Shown: piece by piece, positions 9,868-21,689 of the stretch
How positions within the stretch are numbered: position 1 is the stretch's first letter
How the letters are laid out: the number at the start of each line of letters is the position of its first letter
Assembly (NCBI RefSeq): GCF_022539665.2
Contig: NC_081333.1
Location: 5,268,971-5,332,970 of the forward strand
Source of the DNA: Daphnia carinata
Taxonomy: Eukaryota > Arthropoda > Branchiopoda > Diplostraca > Daphniidae
Reading direction: 5' to 3'
Length of the DNA stretch: 64,000 nucleotides
Program-made: the position numbers and the translations under genes
Notes under the pieces: generated by a model
Databases searched by the model: none
What the model was told of the DNA's origin: nothing
The model's input: the letters and a program-made list of their open reading frames with translations, nothing else

Positions 9868-10970
9868 TCACTTCTTACCCCATCTGTACAACTTATCCAG
9901 GTACTGTTGCAATTTGTCTTCTGCCGTTGTAGCGTTTTTTGCATGCATGTAGATTGCGACATCATCAGCGTAGTGGAGGGCGGTAATTTCAGGTGGGGGA
10001 AGAGGCAGGTTGCTCATCATAACGTTGAATAGTGTTGGGCTACGTACAGCACCCTGGGGGACTCCTGCGACTAGATGGCCTATGTCTGAAAGGTTATTCC
10101 CTACTCTCACTCGTCCACTTCTATCTCTGAGGAAGGATTGTATCCAGCTGAGGATAGGTCCTGTTATTTTCATCTTGGAGTTTGTAGATGACACCATCGC
10201 ATTGGATGCGGTCAAAAGCCTTGGCAATGTCGAGGAATACCGGATATGTAGAGAGTCCCTTATCCCTTACTAAAGCCAGTTTTAGTGTCATTTTCAAGAG
10301 CTAGAATGTGATCTAGTCTGCTTATACCGGGACGAAAGCCGGCTTGCGATGGTTGCAAGTGGTTGTTTTCTTCTAGATGCCAGACCAGCTGGTTCTTAAT
10401 GACCCTTTCCATAGTTTTCCCTAGACATGATGTGAGAGATATAGGGCGAAAGGACGCTGGGTCTTCTGCATTTTTGTTGGGTTTGAGGATCGGGATTATT
10501 AGGGCTTCTTTCCAGTCATTTGGGGTAGAGCCGTTTGCGAGGAGAGTGTTGAATGATGGCGAAGCATCTCACGGTTGTCGAATTCGATTAAACACCATTT
10601 TATTATGCGTGAGGTCTAGGCCCATTGAGTTACTTTTGCGTGTTTTAAGGGCTTGAGTAATTTCACCTGGTGTAATGGGGGAGTTGAGAGCACTGTAGTC
10701 TGGCGACGCGACGGCTGTCCTTATGGCTTCTTTTATGTTAGCTTGTTCTCCGGGGCGGCTATTGGAGTTGTCTATGAAAGTTTTTAGAAATATATTAGCT
10801 TTTTCTTCGGGATCGTTTATTAAAGTCCCATCTGACAAGCGGAGTGGATGCCCTTTTGCCGATGGGGTGTGGCCGCAGCCGGTCATCGCTTTGGCAAATG
10901 CCCACATGGTATGTTGGTCTTTGTGAGCTGAGGCTGGAAATGAATGTTTACCATGATTGTTTCTTGGCAT
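9868..10970 (-). pseudogene. Reverse transcriptase domain of the LINE, broken
   Basis: 10569-10970 carries the N-terminal RT part (LRLSDGTLINDPEEKANIFL, SPITPGEITQALKTRKSNS, GLDLTHNKM). 9868-10227 carries the palm: GPILSWIQSFLRDRSGRVRVG, LVAGVPQGAVRSPTLFNVMM and ITALHYADDVAIYMHA, with the catalytic YADD. The stretch between (about 10228-10568) still resembles RT but is out of frame. The catalytic DD is intact although the polyprotein is not. Confidence 0.85.
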
Positions 10971-11416
10971 TGATTAAGGTTTTTCTTTTTTGAGCCTCAG
11001 CTTTTTTCCAGGCGATCTTTTTGTTATCTGAGAAAGGGTCTGAGCGCCAGTCAGAGAGGGCCTTCCTGGTAGTGCGCACATGGTAATCGCAAATCTTATT
11101 CCACCAAGGCTTACTTGGTTCTGGTGTGATGCGATGTGTAGGGGAGCTCAGCTTGAAGAATGTATGACTGGCATCCATTAGGGCATCATGGAATAGCTTG
11201 TATGTTTCGACTGGGTTTGTCTTTTCAGTGTAGTGTTTGTTGAGGAGAAATTTATGTATGTGGGCATTCCAGTCGGTCCATAGCTCATCTCGGAATATCC
11301 ATCTAGGTGGAGGGTGAGTTCTTTCTCGGGGGCTAATGGTTTTCATGATGACCGGGAAATGGTCGCTGCCAAGGTATGGGCCTAGTGTGATGGTGGAGTT
11401 GCAACCGGTTCTCGGT
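10948..11416 (-). pseudogene. LINE endonuclease end and linker
   Basis: The frame upstream of 11346 reads GPYLGSDHFPVIMKTIS, the last catalytic block of an AP-type endonuclease (GSDHxPV). A linker follows with PPRWIFRDELWTDWNAHIH and SKPWWNKICDYHVRTTRKAL, the WW(N/D)xxC pattern common between endonuclease and RT. The endonuclease is truncated at the right edge, near 11416. Confidence 0.7.
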
Positions 11417-11424
11417 TTCCTAAA

Positions 11425-11535
11425 CCTACCAAAATAATAAAAATTTAATAAAATAGTTGAATCTATTAAATTGAACTAGCATTTGTCTCCATCATTACCA
11501 TTGGCTAAAGAACTGAATTTGGGACTCGAATACAC
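11425..11535. repeat. Dispersed repeat also found at 51847-51960
   Basis: The segment around TTGAACTAGCATTTGTCTCC and TTGGCTAAAGAACTGAA matches, with scattered differences and small gaps, the segment at 51847-51960 (TTGAACCAGCATTTGTCTA, TTGGCTAGAGAACTGAA). The second copy lies at the 5' side of a tyrosine-rich protein pseudogene. It may be a gene 5' region, a small element, or part of a duplicated block. Confidence 0.5.
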
Positions 11536-11603
11536 AACATATTAACAAAGGAAAACAATTAATGACCAAAATTTATACGTTTTTAAGGATTTTTGTTAAT
11601 AAT

Positions 11604-13745
11604 TCAAATCATATTGACATTATCTGGATTTAAACGGTTTGTATTCTCCCATATTAATTCAGAAGCACTAGAAATAATTGTGCAAATGGCACAGATGTAG
11701 CAGGAATACATTAAAATTGAATCGCAACTTTGGAAAGAGGAAGCAGCTCAACTCGATTTCTTTTACTCTTCCAAAAATTCAAGGGTTCAGCAGCCCGGGG
11801 CAGCAGAGGCAAGTCGTTGTACTACGCAACACAGGTGGCCTTGTTGGCCTCGTTGCTTGGTCCTTGTCCTTTTCAATTGACGTTTGAAACAGTCATGGCG
11901 TAATCATAATCGTTCCAAATGAAGTCCTTCGTTGTTTTTGAACTGGTTGCTACGGTTATTTCAACCGGAGGCATGCTGTTTTTTGAAGTACAATCCATTT
12001 GGGTCTTCGTCGGTCTCTCAGCTTCATTTGAAACTTCTTTGGGAAAGTAGAGGGTCGGCTTCTTTAATCTAAAGAAGAGTTTCAATGCTCAGACTTCGAT
12101 ACTAGTTACTATAAGACCATTCAGTATTACCTTGGATCCAAATAAGTTGCAATAAGACGAGGTGTTGAACATTTCAATGTTATGCTGATCCGAGTATTCA
12201 ACTCACTGAAATTATCTTCGTTGAGCTGATTAAGACATGAGATGTCGATGTCTGCTTTTCTCCGCTTCAAGAAATGTATTACCAATCGAATCGAAGGAGT
12301 AACCTTCGAAATCGACGAATAATACTGCAATGAAACGTCAGTGGTCACAACTATAGAATTTTCACACAAACACTCGCTGCTAGATGGCATTTCTTGGTAT
12401 ACCATAAGAGTAGTAGAGGAATGACCGATAGGGGGCAGCAGTTAATATCCTTCTCCCCCCCCTCTTACCTTGTTAAGTTGTTCACACATGGTTACTGTTT
12501 AATAAGAACACTTCACTTGTTCCATCGTCTGTTCGACTGTTAGATCTTTTTCTAGTTCTAGACATCGTTATGGTAACCTCTCGTTAGTTTTCCCTTCCTC
12601 ATATTCCATCAATTTTGGTTCTTATTTTTAATGTATCCAATACCTTGTCTTTGTAGTTGTACTACGTTGAAACACACGCTTTGCCTGTATCAAATACAGA
12701 TGCCTTATGTCACCGAACAACACCTTGTCTAAAAATCAACAACATCGTCGACTGGCTGCAACATTTCCATGGCATGACCAGGACTAAGAGTTTCCCACTC
12801 ATATTCCTGTGAGTCCAGAGCTGAACGATCAGTGGCAGGTGATGAGAGAGAATCTTGAACATACTGCTTCAGCTCGACTAAACTGGCAACCATTGCCAGC
12901 GTCTGAGTGAGTTCTTGGTGTACCAATTACAACAAAACAAAAACACCCTACTAAAAACGACCAAGCCCTCCCCCTTCTACAGCCGTAGGTGACAACCATT
13001 GCCATCGAAACGTATTTGAAGTGAACCGTGACAGTTACGTAATGACCATTATTCCGGCACGTTCAGGCATCCGTTGTGATCGAAACCCAAACTAGTAGGG
13101 ATAACTTATGGATGAGCTTGTCGACGGCCTCCTTGCACATTTTCTTAAGGTAGTTGCGGGTGATAGTGCTGCATGATGTTAGTCTTACTCGCGGATTGAT
13201 GACCAAAACGAAAGCCTTGAAATGGACATCATCAACGACAGAGAGGCAGCGCATTCCCCCCACAATAAAGAGCAATAGCTGGCGTACAATGTAAGCCAGT
13301 GTATCAATCCCTTTGGGATAAGGAATGTCTCTACCCTCACTAGAAGTGCAATAAATGAAATGGAAATAAAATGAGCTAATAAAATGTATTGGTTACGAGT
13401 CGAAGTTGATGTCGAAGGAGCTGAGGTAGAAGAAGCGATTTGACTTTCTTCACTACCTTGGTGTGAGATATACTCAGTCGGCACAACAGCTTCATCGGCA
13501 ATGCCATCTGTAGCGGCAGATTCAACTACAAAATAATATTTAAAAAATTATTCTTAGTAATTAAACAGGAAAATGTTATCGCAAGTATATTCGTCGGTGT
13601 GTGATCATCAAACAATCTTCCTGGTCTCGCCTTCGCTACCGTTTTGGGCAAGGCCGTATTCATTTTCGAACCCGGAAAAATGTAAAGATCGCTATGGTGT
13701 GTTTCGAGGTGCCTCATAATGTTGGATATGTTCCCACTTAGTGTC
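11604..13745 (-). pseudogene. hAT-superfamily (ZBED-like) transposase, decayed
   Basis: Minus-strand fragments follow hAT order. Near 13730-13650 there is the end of a BED zinc finger (SNIMRHLETHHSDLY). Around 13275-13063 come GGMRCLSVVDDVHFKAFVL, INPRVRLTSC and VWVSITTDA (the TTDxW catalytic Asp block). Around 12780 is WETLSPGHAMEMLQPVDDV. At 12405-12130 are SISKVTPSIRLVIHFL and STPRLIATYLDPR (the LDPR motif). The C-terminal dimerisation region follows at 11850-11604 (EPLNFWKSKRNRVELLPL, SELIWENTNRLNPDNVNMI). The segments lie in different frames with stops, so no active transposase can be made. Terminal repeats and an 8-bp target duplication were not identified. Such proteins cut and paste their own element. 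Confidence 0.8.
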
Positions 13746-16489
13746 GTTTAGCAGGACGATGAAAACATTAGCAGACTTTGCAACCTAAAGGTCCTATTTT
13801 TAAAAATAAATCCACACTGGACTACGAGTTCGTCTTGTATTTTCAGACATCTGATATGACCAGCTAAAGCAAATCATTAATTTATAACGTACAAAAATTA
13901 TATATAACGCACAACAAGGTTAGTTATTAAAAGAAGCAGATGTGTAAACTTACCATGATAAACGTACCGAAATTACCATGATAAACGTGCTAGGAAGAGG
14001 TGATTCACAATTTGAAACTCCAAAGGTACTAATGGTTTGCTGTGTGCTTCAACTACGACGCCATCTATAAGCCATACGTCTGGCTTATGATCTAATCAAG
14101 CAGATTATCAACAAACCTATGTATTTCAAGCGGATTTTCAAATGATATGAGTTTTGGTACCCAAGAAAAATATGTAAAGGCTCCCTAAATGAAGCAGGTT
14201 CAGAACAATTTAAAGGGTTATTTGACAAACTGAATCATTACTCGTACACAAAGTTTTCTATTTGACTGATTGATGATTGGCGTACAGTATGTTGCATAAC
14301 AAACATAGCATTGATTATATAATACAGTCTTCGTGATTCAATGTATCTTTTTTTCAAATTCAACAACCAACAAATATCTTTATTTTGGAAGAAAGATTAA
14401 AATGAATTTTTTTACATGGTGTCAGTAATTTCACTTCACAATAAGGTATTAATTGCATAGTGTAACATAAAGAGTTTTAAAAATTCAAATTTTAAATGAG
14501 AGAAGATTACTGATAGCAATTGCTTTGCAACATACAATTTAGCTTTTCGTAAAACAGACGCTGACCAGTTTCGATTTGTATCCTGCAATTTGTATCGATA
14601 TTCGGTAAAAGTATTGTTATACTTAGCATAGCATATTTGTATAATGAGGGAATAGCGCTGTGATAAATACTGCGTTCGTGGTTCGGAGTATTATTACTAT
14701 TCATATATTTTGTTCGTCAACCATCTGTTTCAAAAATATTTTCTAAACATGTCTGATAAAATTAATCTTGGAATTCTTGTTTACTGTTAACTGAGGCGTG
14801 TACTGTACTAATAACATAAAATATTTTGTAAATTCAATTTAAAATAAAACTGATATTAATAGCTAAATAATATTCTGTTAAGCATAGTGAAATGAAGCAT
14901 ATGACGGAAATTAGATTTTAGTCCGAAATTTGTATCGATACTCGGCAACAAACGTTAGCCATGATACCAATAAATGTTGAGAGTTAGCGTTATGGATCAT
15001 TACAGCCTTCATGATTCGAAGTAATCGAGTTATAATCCGTCTTAGAGAATTTTATTTTATTTTTAAATGCTTACGATAAATATATTTTAAGCAATGGTAA
15101 ACTATTGTTTTCTAAGACATTTGATATACATTTAACCAAAAATGTTTCAAAAAAACTACTGTATTGCTTAAGGCTATCCTGATTTTTTAAACTAGAAATT
15201 ATCCCAGAAATACATGTCGCCTGTTTATATGTCAATAGTAAAATTATCACGTTAAGAGATTTTATGTATCAATTGAAATCCACGTAACTAAGGTTTTAAC
15301 ATCGATAAAGTCATAAAATCTAATTTTGCTTTCATCCCCAGAGTTCTCCATCCACGTATTGAATGCTTAAGTTAAGGCGCTTAAAAAACACATATACATC
15401 TTAATAACTAAAAATGGATGAAAGAGTATTGAAAAAATGAAATGGACGAGAAGGGGTTGAAATTATTGACTTGGATTGTCAAAAAATACTCCTGCCCAAA
15501 AGACCAATTCAGATACATTTTTCTGATAACTTAAGTAACAAATCTTATGATTGGGAATGAAAAAAGCCAAGATGACAGACTGTACAATAAATCTAAATAT
15601 AGATTTGACAGTATTGCAAGCTACAGGCACGTTAGTTAGAGGCACTAGCTACGAAATTCAGTAAAGGGAAGAAAAAGCACTATACGTGTTAGATTCTTCT
15701 GCCCAAGTCGAAAGAAGTGGGTAAATAACAATAGAAAAACTTATGTCCCTGTCGGCAAAGAGAAAAATTATTTTTTGCGATGAAAGTGCTTGTTTGTAAC
15801 CAACTAAAAAATTCCTACTGACAAACTACAGTGATTTAATTGAAATCATTAATGGTGTGGGAATATTTAATGTGTTCCATCAAACAGTTTAAAAATAATG
15901 TATAAAAAATAATTTCTTACATATTTAAAATTTTTTTAAAGTGGTATGAGTATTCCATAAGCCACCATGTTGCCGACCACGGTGTTCGATTAATTGATGA
16001 CTTGCATCCTACTGCTAACAGAAAGTGGTGATAAAAATTTAAAAAAAAATTGCAAATACTTTGTTTTTCAAATGAAACTTGGCCAAATTTTTATTTAAAT
16101 GTGCCGATTATTTCTCCTCTTTTCATCCGTCCGCGGAAGACACCCGCCGCCGTAAGAGCCCGTGTTATAAAGCTCTGAAAAGGCTGGGTCCTCGGCACTA
16201 AGGAAGGGTACTGTATCTCATATGGAAACTGCTACAGTATTCATTTATTTTAACCTAAATTAACTTGCTTTTAGTTAGTTATATACAAAATAAAAAAAAA
16301 TTTTGGTGAATAGTTGAAGACCACAGGTCATTGAAAACCATTTAGAAACAATATTTCTTAAACGTTTTTGTTAATTTTTGTTTATTCGTTGCTGAAACCC
16401 AAAGTGTTCCTAAATTTTCAGAATGCGTGTTTATTTTCCTCGTTAAATTTAATGTTCAACGATTTGCAGCGCAAATAATCATTTAGTAC
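13746..16489. other. AT-rich spacer without a recognisable gene
   Basis: About 2.7 kb of AT-rich DNA. A short direct repeat (ACCATGATAAACGT) occurs twice near 13950-13990. I see no coding frame with recognisable motifs and no paired terminal repeats. Confidence 0.5.
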
Positions 16490-17186
16490 TTATTTTTGCT
16501 TTCCGTTTTCTTGGTCTTTATTATTTTCCAGTTTAACACCGCATTTGCACACGTATAAAAATACCGACTCGGAAACAACTATCTCATTGCGACTCCGCTG
16601 GACCCTACAAAATGTAGATGGAAAGGCTGGTAGTTTTCTAGACTTCCTACAGGCATCAAGGTGAGTACGCAGTAGATTGGGGTCGTACACAAGTGCTGCT
16701 GGATCTTGCCCGTTTGCCAAACTTGTAACGAAGGCTATGGCAAACACGCCGCATTCAAAACCATTTGTTTGCCGCTGACAAGCTTTAACAATGTACTTCA
16801 TCTCGTTGTCAGGTGTTTGTAGAAGAGATGACAGGCACCTCAAAAATGTGCTTAGACCGTCAATTACTTCTTGCCATACTGTTGTACGCCACGATGTGAT
16901 CCTGTCCGCTGAATCCTTTCGCAACCAACACCCAGTGGTGTGATCCATCGCGCACGATTTGCATCCATCCCCGTCCGGTGGCCTGGGGGAATTCCAGTGG
17001 ACCACTTATGGTGCAACAGAATAATCCACCGATATCTGGGTGTTCTTCTTTTATGCTTTCCATGGCTCTGTTGATGTAGCCAGAAGAGAGCTTATTGGTT
17101 TTGGTCAGTGTTTCCACCTTATCGAGGAAAAGCATGGACTGTTTACTCCTGTTTTGGTCCATGTTTTGGTAACAAAGATAAATCAT
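16490..17186 (-). pseudogene. ULP1/SENP-like cysteine protease domain of the MULE
   Basis: 17186-16860 gives IKEEHPDIGGLFCC and GSHHWVLVAKGFSGQDHIVAYNS, with the catalytic-type His in the HWVLVA motif and a following Asp/Asn. After a frame change, 16900-16490 gives KYIVKACQRQTNGFECGVFAIAF, the Q(x)nG(x)CG block holding the Gln and catalytic Cys. A short tail has a C-x-C pair (YVCKCG). C48 proteases of this kind process ubiquitin-like modifiers. Their role in transposons is unclear. The frameshift near 16880 separates the His from the Cys, so the protease is presumably dead. Confidence 0.7.
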
Positions 17187-19030
17187 TTCTTAACGAATGT
17201 AATTATGCAATAGAAGTACCTCATTAGGTAACACCGCTAGTTCGGGTGATGTTGGAGTGATAGAAGAAGTGCCATGGAGCAAGTATTACTCAACCTCCAC
17301 GTCCACATTGATCATCATCTCTTCTGACGCCAACAATTCAGCTTCCTCGGCAAGTAGCATATCTTTTATGCTCATGTTTTCCGGTTCAATCCTAGGACAT
17401 TTCCGATGTTTTGTGATAAGAAGACAAATATCCAGCATTCTTCCTTGGACGGCCTCTCGGTTTTGGAGCTGTTGGAAGATGGAGGGAAGACCACGGATGA
17501 GGTAAATCCTAAATTTTATAATTAGTCAATGCACGTTTTTCAAGAAGTAAAGTTTGTTTTTAATTTACACTTTTCTCTGCCGAATCTGGTATAACGCTTT
17601 TTCGGCAGCAGACGCAACCTTAACTGCCGAAGAAGTTTATTGCTCGTCTACATGGGAAGAAGCATCTGGTACAACAATGCGGCTCGCGATGGTATTTCGA
17701 GGAGAGGCAACGTGATTCTGAATTATCTGCACTGGCTTATTTCTTTGATCAGGAGTGAATCTACCGGAAAAGATGCATTTTCTGATCGAAGTCTGATGTA
17801 GCCAGGAGACTCATTGTACCAACCAGTTTCTTGAAGAAGATCATGGCCTCATTAAACTGATCTTTATCATTGGTAGCGATGTGTTTCTGCTTCGTTGGAT
17901 GTAAGCCAGTTGGGGACGTAGCAACTGCATCAACGATTACATCATTCTAGAAAACGTACGTATTTTATCAATCAAATTGAATCGCTTAATACCAAAAAAA
18001 TATTGTATACCCCTAAACATTGATTGCTTCAGTGGTTCAAAAAAGATCCGGCAGAAATTTCAATGTTATCTTTTGTGTGGAAATTTGGGATGTGGTGACA
18101 AGGTAGCCCAAAAGTCATGAAAAAGTTGCAGGTACAGCCGGTCAGATCGCATTTCAACTGGTAAATTGTGTTGCGAGACGCAATGCTGTAGGTAGACAAT
18201 TCCTATAACATAAAACAGGTATACGTATTAATTTTTTACTTATCATAACTCGGTGCACTTGGCTTACTTCGTTGAGAATGAAGTCGTACGTTGATCTCAT
18301 TGTCTTCATTATTTCTTCCACTTTAGTCCAGGTAAAGGGTGAAATGGACTTGGCATAGTTATGAAGCAGTGGGTGCTTAGACCTTGTGGAAAATCTGAGC
18401 TCCCGGATATTCTGCTTAATTTGCCTATCATTCAGGGGCAGCAAAACTATGTTAACCAAGGTCGTTATTACTTCGGGAAGTCGCTTGGTTTTCTGTAAAA
18501 CATCTTTGATGGTGTGGTGAAAGCGGGTAAAATGTTGCCATTAATTGTACTTTTAGCTAAACTGTAATAATTATTACCGTTCCAGGTGGTTCGCTGTGTT
18601 ATTTCCGAACGTTTCGACTTCACTACGCCCAAGAGATGACCACTAATCCGAAATGTTGAACCAGTTGTCCCGGAAATAAGCTGCGACACATCCATCAAAA
18701 AAGTAAATATGTTATAAATTGAGTTTCTTCACACGTAACCTTATTGCCTGGTTACCTAGATTCATCAAACGCTCGCGAGATGAATCAAATTCCTCCTGTG
18801 TAGAGGCGAAGAGAGCAGCATGAAAGTTCTGTTGGATTTCCCGCTTCTCTTCGCCCAGGCTTTTCAACTTGTTCAACTTAGCGTCGACGGCCTGAATATG
18901 GCATAGAATATGGGTTGCGCAAGGAAAATATTTCGCCAGAGCAGCAATTTCCGCACAGATTTTGTCGGTCCGCGTTACAGTTGTAATAGAGACGTCGTTG
19001 TTCAGTATAGTTAAACAATATTAATAGTTT
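16490..19030 (-). mobile_element. MULE (Mutator-like) transposase gene with SWIM finger and ULP1-type protease
   Basis: Minus-strand exons in order. (a) About 19020-18775: TDKICAEIAALAKYFPCATHILCHIQAVDA, the late MULE DDE-region pattern (DKxxE..xxFPxAxxLLCxxH), ending at a GTAACC donor. (b) About 18710-18575: YFRDNWFNISD-stop-WSSLG and TFGNNTANHLE. (c) 18500-18275: PEVITTLVNIVLLPLND and TKVEEIMKTMRSTYDFILNE, with a GTAAGC donor. (d) 18203-18050: TIYQLKCDLTGCTCNFFMTFGLPCHH, a SWIM zinc finger (CxC..CxH). (e) 17500-17290: an acidic linker. (f) 17186-16490: a ULP1-like cysteine protease. The exons and splice sites are well preserved, but there is a stop in (b) and a frameshift in (f). This domain set is known from animal and plant MULEs. 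The right end stops just before the BEL element. Confidence 0.75.
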
Positions 19031-19276
19031 TGTAATTTGCCTGTTCAATATGGCATTTTAGCCGTATGCGTAATAGCTACATTACCATTGGTTATGCTTC
19101 TATTGTATGCATTCAATTCACGAAAATAATTAATTCTTGCAGAAAACTAGAAAATCCACAGGATATTGAACAAGGAATGCCTATGATTCCATTAAGAACA
19201 TGTAACAATGTCCATAAAGACACACGCAACATTCAAGGTAGAGGCCTATGCTGGAATGATTTGAGTGACGCTCAGT

Positions 19277-19586
19277 GTCACCGATTTGATCGGTAAGGGC
19301 AAAACTCTCTAGAGGGCTCCCTTATCGGTGAACTAGCTTTTGTTTTTATGTGTTTTCTCGGGAGTATGGGTGGGTCGATCCAGTTCCGTTTTTTTGTTAT
19401 ACTCGACACAGATAGTGCTCGAATCCCCTCCAAACTTGTCCAATAAATTAAAACAAAGTGTGCATTTTTGTTGAATACATTTACTTAAACCTTCGTTAGC
19501 ATATTACTTTGACAAGACAGGAGAACCAGGGGCATTCAAGACTGTCGGTCTGTAAAGCCAATGCCGATGTTTCGAGATCCGAAACA
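19277..19586 (+). repeat. BEL/Pao 5' LTR (310 bp)
   Basis: Starts TGTCACC and ends GAAACA. It shares the runs ACTAGCTTTTGTTTTTATGT and AAGACTGTCGGTCTG with the 3' LTR. The right boundary is fixed by the primer-binding site that follows. Confidence 0.9.
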
Positions 19587-19588
19587 AA

Positions 19589-19606
19589 TGGTGCCGAAAC
19601 CCGAGA
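19589..19606 (+). other. Primer-binding site of the BEL element
   Basis: TGGTGCCGAAACCCGAGA, two bases after the LTR end. TGG at the start and GCCGAAACCCG are typical of BEL/Pao primer-binding sites, where a host tRNA 3' end primes minus-strand DNA. Confidence 0.8.
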
Positions 19607-19784
19607 CTCTGGAAATCGAATAGTGTAAATCTCCATTTCCAGCTGTCCAACTTTTACTGTATCGACCTCGTGTTGTTCACGCTTCGTGTTCACATTGGTC
19701 GACTAACCGTTCGAATGGTATCCGTTGATATCGTCTACATCCTGTGTGAGTTAAGCATTTGTGCTACTCTACTTCAATTGAAAG

Positions 19785-20875
19785 ATGAGTGAGACTCAAA
19801 GAATTGTCACAGATCTCACCAAGAAAGATTTTACACTGGCCTCAAAAATCGTGGAGTCGGGGACGGATCCCCATGGAGGAAGTACAAGAGTCACCTCAAA
19901 ACCCGCTACGGAAGAATCTGTAATGGCCTTAAAAATCGTTGAGTTGGGGGCCGATCGCCACGGCGGATACAGGAGTCACGACTCATTAATTCTTAGTCTT
20001 ACTCAAGCACGAGGTATACGGAAAAGAGAGCATACCACGCTGTCGACCAGGATCTATGATTGTATCCGTCAACATCATCAAGGCATTTGTCTCAGCAAAG
20101 GTCAAATGAGCATTTGGCGCACCGAACTCGTGCGCCTGTTCCAACGAACCATGAAGCTTCACGAGAAATACGTGGAGACAGTTACCAATCTACCAGGTAG
20201 ACGCCGAACAGAGTGCGAACGCTGGTAAGTAGAGTTCGCGACAGATCACCAGAGTGTACGGTCAGAGATCGACGAACATCTAGCATCGCGGTCAATTTTG
20301 TCGTCACGTGCATCATCAGTTACTATCAACTCGACGGTGACAAAGGCAAGATTTTTCTACACTGACAAAGGAGAATTTTCTAAAAGAAAATTCGACTGTA
20401 ACTGCAAAGATCCAACAGCTCGAAACCCAAGCTGACAACACCCAAAACGCTTAAATCAGCCAGACGACAGAGTGAATCGTTAAACGCGATCGAACAACTT
20501 CTACAATCGATCCATGAGGTTGACGAAAAATCTTTAGCAGCTGTCGAAAAGAAGATGGACATTCGACTCAAGTCTGCTATGGGCCAGATGGTGGAAGCGA
20601 ATGAGTGTAATTCAAAGAAAGTCGAAGAAAGACTAGAAGCCATTCAGAAAACCAGTGAATCGCAGTCGAAAGAACTCGAAAAGTTAAAATACCTTGTACA
20701 ACAGACTTGCACAAAGATGTCTAGACAATGCCACGAGGGTGAAAATATATCATCCCAAGGTCGGCAAGACACATCGATGCAAGGGAAGTTGTCTCAGCGC
20801 CGCGAAGCTTTAGGATGGCCGCAAGGCAGTACCCCATCCTCACCACTACAGACAGTCAGCCTCTTGGAACAATGA
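19785..20875 (+). pseudogene. BEL/Pao gag, N-terminal half
   Basis: Starts at ATG 19785 (MSETQRIVTDL), 179 bases after the primer-binding site. The first 148 codons contain an internal repeat: KIVESGTDPHGGS is followed by KIVELGADRHGGY, each then leading into a RVTSK/RSHDS segment. The frame stops at 20228. A later frame (20555-20875) gives a coiled-coil stretch, MVEANECNSKKVEERLEAIQ. These match the variable, helical N-terminal region of BEL gag. Gag would assemble the virus-like particle. The break near 20230-20550 is a frameshift or stop zone. Confidence 0.65.
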
Positions 20876-21029
20876 AGACGAGCGGGGACAACGGGCGAAC
20901 AAATAAAAAACATGGAGGCAACTACCAATATGTCTAACGATCCATTGTTTAGCTGCCAGTAATAGTCAAATAGCGATCCGAAATCAGATTCTAGTCTCAT
21001 CTGCCAATTTGTCGATTCTTTGAGAATGC

Positions 21030-21680
21030 GCACTTCCATCTCTCACCATCGCCAAGTTCGACAGTAACCCGTTAAACTACCAAATGTTCAAGTCGAAGTT
21101 TATGACGCTGTATCACAACCGGTGCAGCGACAATGGAATTCGTTTGGCGCATCTGCAGGAGCTGCTTGCCACGCAGGTTCTCAACTCGATAACTGATTGT
21201 GTGCATGACCCCAGCAAATACGATGTAGTCTGGCAACGAATTGACCAAGAATATGGGCACACCACTATCATGACTCAGACACATCTAAACAATCTCCTTT
21301 GACCTCCGTCCGTGCAGCCAAATGACAGCGCCAGTTTGAAAACATTCTCCAACAAGCTTCATGGAGCCGTCTCCGCTCTGTCAACCACTGGACTTGCGAG
21401 CGAATTAGGGTCGCTAGGTTACCTAATGCAAGTCGTCACCAAACTGCCGAAAACCTTTAGGGAAAGATGGGGAGGAAAGGTGATGAAGATGCATCCTGTT
21501 GTGCCTCCAATAATCGATCAGGTTAACCCTACAGTCGAAAGGTTCAGATTTTGCAAAACTAATGGCAGGCCGTTCAGCACTTCCAACGACTCCACCAGTC
21601 ATACCCAAGAAAAATGGGAAGGCATATCCAACTCGCTATGTTTCTACCATCAACCACGTCACCGCCTCGACGTCTGAAAC
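21030..21680 (+). pseudogene. BEL/Pao gag, DUF1759-type core
   Basis: IAKFDSNPLNYQMFKSKFMTL, then NGIRLAHLQELLATQVLNSI and DVVWQRIDQEYGH, and after a stop QPNDSASLKTFSNKLHGAVSAL and LGYLMQVVTKLPKTFRERW. This is the canonical order of the BEL/Pao gag core (F.GNPLxYxxFxxxF.., L..LxxxL...A, L...P..xxxxW). A TGA near 21303 separates the two halves by only a few codons. Confidence 0.75.
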
Positions 21681-21689
21681 AATTTTGCC

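Larger units (their letters stand above)
8551..11416 (-). mobile_element. 5'-truncated non-LTR retrotransposon (LINE) with RNase H domain
   Basis: Read on the minus strand the order is the end of an AP-endonuclease (YLGSDHFPV just above 11346), a linker (10948-11346), reverse transcriptase (about 9868-10970), an RNase H domain (9165-9581), and a possible 3' end marked by an A run (T run at 8553-8562). The frame is broken into five or more pieces by frameshifts, so it is inactive. The GSDHFPV endonuclease end, FADD/YADD-type RT and C-terminal RNase H place it in the broad I/Jockey-like group. The 5' end with ORF1 and most of the endonuclease is missing, as is usual for target-primed insertions that stop early. 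No clear target duplication was found. Confidence 0.8.

Noticed and set aside
9417-10273. Plus-strand frames across the LINE
   Set aside because: The opposite strand carries the RNase H and RT motifs, and these frames are shadows.
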